DNA of 64,000 nucleotides from Dentipellis sp. KUC8613 (lineage: Eukaryota; Basidiomycota; Agaricomycetes; Russulales; Hericiaceae): NCBI GenBank assembly GCA_002286715.1, contig NSJX01000037.1, positions 124,001-188,000 on the forward strand, read 5' to 3'. The notes below the pieces were generated by a model. It was not told where the DNA came from, made no database searches, and saw only the letters and a program-made list of their open reading frames with translations. This document shows positions 1-9,262 of this stretch, piece by piece. The number at the start of each line of letters is the position of its first letter. The first letter of the stretch is position 1. The position numbers and the translations under genes are program-made.

Positions 1-1138
1 AGGACAGATACGAAGAAATTATCCGCGATTACAATGTCACCTATGTTGCTGGTGGTGGGGCACAGAATGCTGCTAGAGGTGCTGCCGTACGTCTTCCGCG
101 ATTCTCAACGAATTGAACACCACACGCTTACAGTAACCCACCAAGATAGTACATCCTGCCTCCAAATTCTGTCGTCTTCATCGGCTGTGTCGGTGAAGAC
201 GAATTTGCTGAGCTCTTAAAGACAGCCAATAGACGCGAAGGACTCGCGGAGGCTTATTTTGTCAAGAAAGGCGAGCAGACTGGCGCGTGTGCTGTAATCA
301 TCACTGGGCATCACAGGTACGCCGATTATTCCGAACGTTCTTCGTTTTGTTTACCTGGTGGCGATGTTTGACAGGTCTTTGGTCACATCGCTGCGCGCAG
401 CTCGGATGTTCAACAAAACGCACCTCGCCGCACCGGATGTCGCCAGGCTCGTTGAGGCAGCACAGTTTTACTATGTTGAAGGATATTTTATCACACATGA
501 TGTAGAATCCGCCCTTGAAGTCGCAAAGAAGGCCTCCGATGTTTCAAAGGTATGCATTCCTCCATTTTGTCCTATCTTCTGCTTCGCTCATTAGCAGCGT
601 AGATCTTCGCACTCAACCTCTCCGCGCCATATGTCCCGGAGTTTTTCAAGGAACCGCTTGACCAGATAATTCCCTACGTCGATATTCTCATCGGCAACGA
701 TGCAGAATGCAAGACGTGGGCGCGCACAGCAGGGCTTCCCCCGGGCTCCGACATCCCCTCAATCGCCACGGCGCTCGCTGCCCTGCCTAAAGTGAACACC
801 TTCCGCCCACGCACAGTCGTGATCACGCAGGGCGCGGAAGCGACGGTGCTGGTTTCTGGTTCTGCCGCAGAGGCGAAGCCAAGGTTCTTCCCCGTGCATG
901 CGCTCGGCGAGGACGAGATTGTCGACACGAACGGGGCGGGAGACGCATTTGCTGGCGGGTTCCTGGGCGCGCTCGTTGCTGGGAAGAGTCTGGAGGAATG
1001 CGTCGCTGTGGGTCACGCACTCGGAACGATGTGCGTGCAGTTAGTGCGTTCTGCTGCTTTTCATGTGGTTTCATCTTTGCTAATTTGGTTATGTAGGTCG
1101 GGCCACAGTACAAGTGGCCGAAAGTTGAAGTCATGTAA
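1..1138 (+). CDS. Adenosine kinase, PfkB family (5' end missing)
   Basis: It phosphorylates adenosine to AMP, which supports purine salvage and clears adenosine produced by the S-adenosylmethionine cycle; it acts in the cytosol. The window opens inside the gene, in frame from base 3. Exons join across introns 87-149, 317-374, 550-602 and 1044-1096. The spliced protein shows VAGGGAQNAARGAA (substrate-binding Gly-rich region), TGACAVIITGHHRS, the hinge KIFALNLSAPY, and the PfkB signature DTNGAGDAFAGGF, whose Asp is the catalytic base in this family. It ends GPQYKWPKVEVM, a typical fungal adenosine kinase C-terminus. No frameshift is visible. Family assignment is secure; only the N-terminal part is missing. 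Confidence 0.95.
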
Positions 1139-1515
1139 CAATCTAGATCTCTGCTATTTTTGAGGGTCTGGGTCATTTGTTTCCTTCGACTGCGGTCAAC
1201 AGTCGGCTCTCCTGGCGTGCGGAAGTAGGCTTGTTGCAATGTTCAGGCTGTCTTCATGAACTTACAACTATGATCCCTGCCTGCAGCCCCGGGGCGCATG
1301 AGCGCTTATAGCGAGATCAGATGATGCTAAGGGCTCCCCCACATATCTGCGCGCTAGCATTCGTTCTCATGTCACTGACGTCCAGATCTTATGGCACAGA
1401 CACTGACAGCCGGGCGCCCAGCGTCTGTAGCCTCCTCATATAGCTCAGCCTTTTCCATCCCATGTCGCTTTGATCCGTGCCAAGTATTCCAACAGCCGAT
1501 CATCTGCACCCAAAG
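1139..1515. other. Intergenic region, adenosine kinase to AA12-like gene
   Basis: This holds the 3' UTR of the kinase and the promoter of the next gene. The short ORFs on either strand have no recognisable protein features. I see no RNA gene or repeat. Confidence 0.6.
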
Positions 1516-2971
1516 ATGGCGCCGTTCATCCTCTTTACGCTCGCGGTCTTTCCTTTCTTCCCGGCTTTTGGAGGGGCACAAACCACTTTCCAACCCTACG
1601 GACGTCCCTTCGCGTCTCCTGTAACCGTAGCGCCAGGTCTCTACGCCCGCATCCTATTCTCCAACCTCACTCTTCCTCGCGGCGTTGCTTTCGACTCTCA
1701 CGGGAACTTGCTCGTCATCGAGCGCGGGCTCGGCGTCAGCGCCTTCACCCCAGCGACAAACGGCTCTGGCACCCTGCGGAAAGTCGTGTTGAACAACACG
1801 GGGGTGACGCACGGTATACAGGTCGATGGGGACAAGCTTTATATCAGCACCGCGACCGAGGCCGTGCTCTATAAGTACGATGCTGCAGCTAAGACGGTTG
1901 TGGGAGAAGGGAAGACTCTAGTGACAGGCTTCAATGCCGGTGGAGGTGAGTCTGAGCACTGCTAAATGGACCTCAATTGACGAACGCACGTGCAGAGTTG
2001 ACAACCCACACCCTTCAGCTAACTCCCGCCCGCGACACACTCCTCGTCTCATCAGGCCCTGATGAGAACATCGACCCGACTGCACGCGATCCTGCCTCTG
2101 GCAACTCCCAAATCCGGTCATTCGCCTTGTCCTCGCTTGCTCACGCCCCCGTCAACTTCACGTCGGGCGTCCTCGTTGCCTACGGTATTCGAAATCCTGC
2201 AGGAATCGCTTTCTTTCCAGGTTCATCTAGCCAGTTATATGTAGTGGAGAATGGGGCCTCCATCGACAACGTTACGCGTGTAACTCCTGCATTCGTGAAC
2301 GACAACCCCGCTGATGAGCTCGAGCTCGTCGATCTTTCCGCCTCCGCAAAGTTTTATGGGTTCCCGGATTGCACGACACTGTGGAATGGGAGTGCTGATC
2401 CTACGGGTGATCCGCAGTTTTTAGGACTCCCGAGAGGCGCACAGTTTAGTCTGGAGCTGAAAAGCAGTCGGGGAGATCACTGGTGCCGTGATCTTGCGAA
2501 TAATCGGCATCCGCATATAATCTTTCAGGCGAGTCCCTGCCGGTGTCTTCATGAGCTCCTGTGTTCTCGACACTCATTACCTCCTACACGAAAAGGCCCA
2601 CAGCGTTCCATTGGACATCAAATTCTACTCCAATCCGAGTAAAATAGATGGGGCGCTTCCTGCGGAGTGGACAGGCCAGGCGTTCGTGACTTTCCATGGG
2701 AGCTTCGACCGCAGCCCACCGACAGGGTATGCTGTCGTGAGGTGCGTCTCTGTTGATTGCTCTTTCTCAACTTTGAGTCGAAGGAAGGACATCTAGATTG
2801 CCGCACCCCGCACTCCATAACTCGACCTACACTCCTCTTGTTCAGGCGACTAACCTTACGAGTTGCCCTGGAGCGTGTATTCGGCCTGCCGGAATTGCAT
2901 TTGGGCCTGAAGGGAAGCTATACGTTAGTAGTGACTCGAGCGGGGAAGTATTTGTGCTGGAGCGCGCCTGA
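1516..2971 (+). CDS. Secreted PQQ-dependent sugar dehydrogenase-like protein (AA12-like beta-propeller)
   Basis: A soluble quinoprotein of the glucose/sorbosone dehydrogenase fold, grouped in fungi with family AA12 (the catalytic domain of basidiomycete pyranose dehydrogenase). It would oxidise sugars outside the cell with PQQ. The ATG at 1516 gives a signal peptide (hydrophobic APFILFTLAVFPFFPAFGG). Introns are 1946-1995, 2529-2595 (a GC-AG intron) and 2742-2796; exons sum to 1284 nt, so 427 aa. Propeller-type segments include LPRGVAFDSHGNLLVIERG, YGIRNPAGIAF, VENGASID, FQAHSVPLDIKFY and CIRPAGIAFGPEGKLYVSSD. There is no cytochrome (AA8) or CBM1 domain, so it is a stand-alone propeller. Catalytic His/Arg residues were not verified one by one. 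A non-enzymatic role cannot be excluded. Confidence 0.85.
2529..2595 (+). other. GC-AG intron in the AA12-like gene
   Basis: The donor reads CAG|gcgagt and the acceptor gaaaag|GCC. Using it restores the family segment FQAHSVPLDIKFY. The nearest GT donor, downstream, would shift the frame. Confidence 0.7.
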
Positions 2972-3187
2972 TTCCTGGACATAGCATTGGGCCTCGCGAA
3001 ACAGACCCCAGAGGAGTACAATCTCATGATATGAACTGATAGCACTGACTCAGGTGCGGTCACCGTTTGTTTCGATAAAGTGCGAAGATCGCCGTGGGGC
3101 TTGGGCCAAATAAGGCGCGTTGAAAAGGCCGGCGTTTCATCTTCCTGGGATATAAGCGCTGCTCTGGCCGACCAGCGACTAGCTAAC

Positions 3188-6100
3188 ATGGCTGAGTCTT
3201 TCACCACCTATACTTCTCCTGACGAGATTGCGTTCGATGTCGATACGGCCTTTGCAGAAGGGAGGGCGATGGCGAAAGCTTTGCGCACAGCGATCAGGAA
3301 GTTGGGGAACTTGAGCAAGGATAGACGAGCAGCTTGGCGGCGGAAAATCGAACTGTATGGTCTTCAAAGCTCCTTTTTTTTGATCGTAGCGTTCAAGGGC
3401 TATTTAGGATCTTGAAGTCCGAGCCTCCGCTCACGAAGATTGGCCTTTATGGAGGTGCGTACTTGTGCATGGACTGCAGAATGAGTCGCCGTGCTAACCT
3501 CACGTCGCGGTGTATAGTTACGGGCGCTGGAAAATCCTCAATCATAAATGCTCTATTGGATGGTATGCAACTGAATCCACATGTCATACTGAACCTAATT
3601 GCTGAAGCGCGAATCCTCCAGCGAAAGTCGTGACGACAAGCTCCTACGGAGGTGGCTTCTACACTCGTCTGCTACCAGAATGGCACTGAGGGTCGGTTCA
3701 GCGGGTACAACGGCGATCACCGAGATATGCTACCACGAAGAAGACCAGGTCAAAGCCGAAATTAAGTTCATCTCCGAAGACGACTGGAAGGCAACCATCT
3801 CCGTCGTTCTTGATGCTTGTAAAGATGCAGCTCCGGAAGACAGGAAGAACGGGCAAAGACTCAAGACAGATTATGCGTTTGATATTGCCTGGTCGCAGGT
3901 GGGCGTTCGTTGATGGTTCTATTGGCGGATACCTAATGAAGACTTCAATATCGATATCCAAGGTTCGAGCCGTATATCCAAAATTAGCACTCTCCCATAT
4001 TTCCGAAATGAGCATTGGGGATATCATATCGTCGGATCAAGGCAAGGTTCTTCCTTTCCAATATGCAGCAGGAATATAACACGTGCTGGGCGTCACGCAG
4101 AAGTTCAAAAGATCTTGGGTACAATGAAACACATTGTCGCAAAGGATGCAAAAACCTTTGCGAGTCAGATTGGTGTATTCATCGGCACTAATGAATTCCG
4201 GTCGAAACGAGCGTCTAAGTTTGCGTCTGTCAAAGAGCAGCCCACTCGAGACATCGCGACAGATGCCATCCTTTGGCCTCTCGTTGATAGGGTCAAGATT
4301 TATTCAAACGCCCCGACCTTGTCTTCGGGTATCGTGCTAGTTGATCTGCCCGGGACGGGAGATACCAATCATGCGAGAGCTAGGATTGCGATGCAGAACC
4401 TCGACTACTGCGACAAGATATGGGTTGCGGCGCCAATTGTGCGTGCGATTAGTGATAAGATTGCAAAAGGTGGGTTTGCTGACTTGGAGCACTGGTGCAC
4501 ATAAATGACACTGATCAAATTCTGACAGACCTCCTTGGGGAAAGTTTCAGACGGCAGATGACCAGTACGTCCACGTTCAACCTTGACTGCAGCTTCTGTT
4601 CACACACGGGTCCAGTGGGTACGTTCTTTAAGACTTTCGCTGTTGAAAAACGGAGACATGGACGCTGCTGAACTCAACTCCGTAAATGATCCTTACAGAT
4701 GGGAGGTTCGTCCCGTCTTTGTGTCTTTGTTTCAACATCTCATTCTATGCTTATACCATCAGCTATAATTCAAAGACTTTGAGTTTTATCGGTACGGGAA
4801 AAACATATTTGTGCTGTCTGCGGAAACTGAGCAAGTTTGCTTGTTGATAGCCACCAAAACGGACGAAATCTCATGCGAGGATATCATTCACCAGCTAAAC
4901 CTCATAAATGAACCTAAGCTCTGTGATATAGAAGAAGAGATTGAGGCATGTATAGAGGAGATGGAGCAAGGCCAGGAAGAACACGGCAAAATCCGGGAAT
5001 CAATCCAAGGTACATATAATGACAACTTTTGCAGGCCACGTAAATATGTCCTCCATTTTTTGCTGTTTTAGAAAAAGAGATGCAATTAGCCAGCTTGACG
5101 GAGCACTTCAATGCTCTCTACCAATGCTCAAGAAATAGTCAGACGACGAGCGACATCGGATCGAAGAGACTGAAACAGCCCGAAGGTGAAGAATCCGGGC
5201 CATCGTCGAAGCGCGTGAAGTCCGAAGCTGGTTCTTTATATCATACTCAGAGGAAGGTGCGATATAAGCGTTATTCCAGAACATTATTAAGGCACTCCTA
5301 CTGATGATCATCGCCATTGAAAACAGACGAACACAAAAACGAAGAGTGCGGAAGATAAAATTGCGAGTAAAGAGGAAGAAATATCAGAATTGCGATTTCG
5401 CGAAGGCGAACTGGCGAAGGCACTGGTGATGGCAAAAGCGAAGAAACTCGATGCCGACAAAAGCAAGAGCACATTTTGCTCCCTCGCTAGATCTAAGGTC
5501 CGAAGCACGATTTCATGTTGATCATTATCATTGACCCTCAGCAGGACGCTTGTCTCTGCTTGAAGAATGATTTCCAGCAAGGTTTGATGGACACGAAGCG
5601 TTAGTTGAATTCTCTAGATACAACTTCGCGCGCTAACCCAAATCTGAGGCTAGATACCAAGGCAGAAGATCTCTTGAATATGAGACTTCCTGTATTTTGT
5701 ACAAGCGCCATAGAATACGGGAAATTGAAAGGTGATTTCCCACTGGTCGGAGGCTCGAAGTGCTTGTGATTTATGTGTGCCTCATAAAACAGGCTTTCTC
5801 AAAGGCGACGGTGAAGCATCATGCTTCGCAGACATGAAGGACACAGGCATTCCCGCTCTTCGAAAATGGTGCTATTCATTGACAGCATCTTCGAAAGAGA
5901 AAGCCACTCGCCAATACTTCTTATCCCTGCAAGCGCTCGCGGGAAGCATACTACGCTACGTAGAGGACAGCAGTCAACATGACAACATTGAACGTGCGAA
6001 TCTGAAAGCGAAGTGGGGAGAAACTGGTTCGTACCATCGGCAAAATAACCACAAGGACTTATCTTTATCAATCTATCGCTCTCTGGACAGCCGAAGAGAG

Positions 6101-7309
6101 CATTGAGCACCGTCTTACGAAGGTATTCGCGGTACTCTTCCTGTGTGATCGATTCAGACCTGATGACATATATCAACCAGGCTTTCAATGATCTTGTAGA
6201 CGCAGCCGTCAAGAAGCTCATGGATGAATGGTCGGACATTCTAAAAAGTGCCTGCAATCACGGCGCACTTCGCGTACGTTTTGATCATCATTATTGAGTC
6301 TTAATGAAAACAAGGCATCTGGACGTCTAGGCTTGTGAGGAGGCCCACTCGATATGCGAACGTTCTCTTAACTTCCAGTCGCTTAACCATCGAACTGTCC
6401 GTGCAAGTTCGTCTTTCTCTTATAGAATCTGAAAATATTACTCAAGATTATTGCGACTGCAGTCTTGACGCACCATGGGAAATTCAAGTATCACAAAGAC
6501 CTTAATGAATGCTTTTCTGGACCGCTTTGCGAAGCAATCATGCCAACTTGGACGGAGTTTTTTCAAATAGAGTTCTTCCAATCACTGGAAACTTCCGTGT
6601 GCGATGCCGTTGATGATCTCTTCGTAGAGATACAGGAAGGGTCAGGGGATACTCTGTCCACAATGCTCGACAAGACAATGTATGCTTGCTCAAGAGATGC
6701 TTGCTCTGCTATCATTTCAGAGACCAGTGCAGCACGCAAGGGGATCGAAAAAGAACAGAAGGCACTGTCGCGATCTATCAGTCACGATATCAAATTGCGT
6801 CTCAAACGTGGCTATAAGTGCGCTATAGACCTAGACATGCAAGGCAAAGGCAGTACTGTGAAACGCAGAGTACGTGTCCTCCGCGCAATTGTAGTGCTTA
6901 TTGCCTAAGCCGTACCTATGTCTTTCTCATAGGAACTCTTCATTCAACACATTGATAGATATTCTAAACAAGTTTTCGAAGGCACCGCGCAGACAATCAT
7001 GACGAAAATCATCCGAATCATTGAAGATGCCGCCTTTGGCTTGAAATCGAGCTTACAATCTCTTGCTTGCGATGTGAGTAACCACAGCCACGCGTACCCA
7101 GGTTGCATGATCTCACGCTGTTCCAGATCCAGGCAGAGATCTCGAATGTATGGAAGGACGAAGACGGTGGCACATATGAAATGAGAGCGCGTGCCAAAGT
7201 CCAGAATGTCGTAGAAATGGTATCCGTTCAAGTCGGATTCTGGCAGGAGAGGACGGATAGCTTTTTCGCTGAAGTACCCGACGTGCTTTCTTCCACTTCT
7301 TTCCCATAA
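3188..7309 (+). CDS. SLIP-GC-like large GTPase, copy A (dynamin superfamily)
   Basis: A large GTP-binding protein of the dynamin superfamily, closest in layout to nuclear GTPase SLIP-GC. About 22 introns leave roughly 900-950 aa (estimate). G1 is GVTGAGKSS, assembled across intron 3455-3517; a likely G2 Thr lies in TTSSYGG; G3 is VDLPGTGDTNHAR; G4 is ATKTDEIS. A coiled-coil-prone Lys/Glu-rich middle follows, with a basic nuclear-localisation-like cluster (SKRLK...SSKRVK), then a helical C-terminal half (FCTSAIEYGKL, DTGIPALRKWC). The ATG at 3188 has a good context (aacATGGC); a 36-codon upstream extension is possible. Very short exons lie at 4616-4618 and 4699-4705, and there is a GC-AG intron at 4042-4100. 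Copy B (9263-13306) conserves the intron positions. The biological role in fungi is unknown; nuclear location is inferred from the basic cluster and the family name. Confidence 0.82.
4042..4100 (+). other. GC-AG intron in GTPase copy A
   Basis: The donor is CAAG|gcaagg and the acceptor cacgcag|AAG. The junction codes D-Q-E-V-Q-K, matching D-Q-E-V-R-K in copy B, which uses a GC donor at the same place. Confidence 0.75.
4616..4618 (+). other. Apparent 3-nt exon (TGG) in GTPase copy A
   Basis: TGG is bounded by a complete acceptor (gggtccag) and a complete donor (gtacgt). The flanking introns are 51 nt (4565-4615) and 80 nt (4619-4698), each with its own branch-like motif. Inclusion gives M-T-M-D-G-S-Y; skipping keeps the frame and gives M-T-N-G-S-Y. 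The arrangement is repeated in copy B at 10607-10609. Confidence 0.65.
4699..4705 (+). other. 7-nt exon in GTPase copy A
   Basis: ATGGGAG lies between intron 4619-4698 (ends ttacag) and intron 4706-4762 (starts gttcgt, ends catcag). It codes the D-G-S junction before YNSKTLSFIATKTD. Confidence 0.7.
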
Positions 7310-7738
7310 GTCGTCCAAGGTCTTGCACTAGGCTGTCATTGTAATATGATATTTGATGGTGTTGCTTCGTACTTCTGGGAATGATTTGAACAAGCTTCAT
7401 AGGGACAGCTGGTGTCAGAAGGGATAATACTAGCACTTGTCAATGCAGAACACGCTGATGTATGTAAGAATGTTGCTGATTTGAGATGAGTAGGAGCGTA
7501 GCTATTAGCTCTCGCCATCACAGCAGTTGAAGACGACCGGGTCTTCAAAAGTTTCATTTTGTTCCTTGGTAAGAATTTTGATGAGTCATTCATTGTCTCG
7601 AAACAATTGCGTCAGTGGTCCTCCTCAGTCGCGACTTGTCATGAAATCTCCTAATATGCCTCCGCAGGTCCCCACGTTGCCCGTTATAAAGCGGGGCCGT
7701 ACGGAGGTAGTTAGAGAACACTCATTCGCAGCCCCATC
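7310..7738. other. Intergenic region and promoter of NAD(P)-binding gene A
   Basis: This is non-coding as far as I can see. The last 120 bp resemble the promoter at 13950-14078, so the duplication included regulatory DNA. The 85-codon minus-strand ORF has no family features. Confidence 0.6.
7685..7690 (+). promoter_or_regulatory. TATA box of NAD(P)-binding gene A
   Basis: TATAAA lies 54 bp before the ATG at 7739. The paralogous promoter has TATAAA at 14019. Confidence 0.6.
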
Positions 7739-8658
7739 ATGGCAAGCAAGATCGTAATCGTTGGAGGCCACGGGAAGGTAAGCTTCTGACTTTCGAATAC
7801 CGTCGAATCATTTCATCAACATTCTAACGTTTTGATGGCCTGCAATAGGTTGCTCTTCGTCTCGCAGGTCTTCTCGCGCCTACTCGCTTTGTAACGTCCA
7901 TCATTCGCAACGAGGCACAAATTCCTGATATCAAGGCGGTCTCTTCGCACATTTCACCCCACATTCTGTCGTTAGAGGATGCCCCCGCCGCCGATTTCAC
8001 CCGCATCTTCACTGGCGCCGACGTTGTCGTCTTCTCTGCCGGTGCAGGAGGGAAGGGAGGCCCGGAGAGAACCCTTGCCATCGATTATCATGGTGCGGTG
8101 AAGGTCTTTGATGCCATTGAGGCAGTCGAGGGCACGAAGCCACGACTTCTGCTCGTCAGTGCTATCGATATCCGGGACCACAGCAAGCCGTTCCCAGCGC
8201 ACTACGTATGTCATTGTTTTTATTCAGTCCATCCATCGTTTATTTGACTCGCGGTTTTAGAATGAGAGCGACAAGGAAGTATCTCGCAAATATGGTGACG
8301 TGCTGAAGACTTATCTTGAAGCCAAGTACCTCGCGGACAAGAATCTCGTCGAACGCACTGCCTTCAAATGGACGATTCTGCGCCCGGGAGGTCTGCTTGA
8401 CACACCCGGAACGGGCCGCGTCAGCATCGGACGCACACACCTCTCGCCCGCAATTGCAGTATGCAACTCCCAGTTGTGTTCATTTGTGTCTCACTCTGAT
8501 TATTTTCGCAGCGCGACGACGTTGCACAGATACTTGCCCATCTAGTGGACCGCCCCGATGCTGCTGGCCTTGCGATCGATGCCGTAGGTGGTGATTCGCC
8601 GATTGCAGAGGCGTTGGACGCCTTCATCAAGAAGGGAGAGACCGATTGGCTCGGTTGA
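7739..8658 (+). CDS. NAD(P)-binding NmrA/SDR-like protein, copy A
   Basis: A 246-aa single-domain Rossmann-fold protein of the atypical SDR/NAD(P)H-binding type. Exons 7739-7777, 7849-8205, 8261-8458 and 8512-8658 sum to 741 nt. It starts MASKIVIVGGHGKVALRLA, where GGHGKVA is the dinucleotide-binding glycine motif. DVVVFSAGAG (end of beta-4), PRLLLVSAID, and a Y-x-x-x-K-like YLEAKYLAD follow, then WTILRPGGLLD. Short proteins of this group act as redox sensors or reductases; the substrate here is unknown. It follows GTPase A by 429 bp on the same strand, and the pair is duplicated as copy B with about 84% identity over the first 130 residues. No breaks. Confidence 0.88.
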
Positions 8659-9262
8659 ACGTCACTTATCACACTTCTCAAAGGAAGAGAAGTGACTGAA
8701 TGTAACAACAGGAGTGTACACTGAATATGCATGACCGTACTCAATACATCGATGTAATCTTCTCATTGGTGACTACCGAGGATAGGTGGGGACCCGGGCC
8801 GGCGCTGCTCGGGCTCGAGTCACGGCAACAGAGTCACCATGACGGAATACCGATACGCTGTAACGGACCGTCCTGCCTCGTGTACCCACTGACCGTGACG
8901 ATCGAAGGCCACTTCGTGCTCCAGGTGACCCCCCTCCAGTGCTTAGCTGCGTCCCCAAGGGCTTAGCGGATATTCAGCGGCGTCTGACAGTACATGACGT
9001 ATGATTCCATTTGTGCGTCCAATTCATCTAGTGACACCTGACCATTATCGGCCTCGTTACAACGTCCAGGTTCGGAAAGTCGCCGCACTCAATATTCCGT
9101 CTAGAAGGGTCGACGAGGAGCGCTGGAAGATCTCCGCAAGAGATCGCGAGAGTCATCAACCTCGTGTCGAAAGGCGCAGCGTTTTCCTCGATGCTGCTCT
9201 GATTCCGCAGTGCGCGTTCTGTTCAGGACTCCCCCTGCTCGCGACGTATCTCTAAGCTTGAT
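8659..9262. other. Intergenic region before GTPase copy B
   Basis: This holds the 3' UTR of gene A and the promoter of copy B. It may also hold a missing 5' exon of GTPase B, since that copy lacks the N-terminal 15-20 residues seen in copy A: a possible acceptor (ttctgttcag at about 9220-9230) opens a frame running into 9263. No clear match to the region upstream of copy A. Confidence 0.5.

Larger units (their letters stand above)
3188..8658 (+). repeat. Tandem segmental duplication, unit 1 (GTPase + NAD(P)-binding gene)
   Basis: This unit and 9263-15003 each contain a SLIP-GC-like GTPase followed by an NmrA/SDR-like gene on the same strand, with matching intron positions. The promoter of the second gene is also recognisably shared: both copies have a CTCAGTYGCGACT stretch and a TATAAA box 54-60 bp before the ATG. 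Confidence 0.85.
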
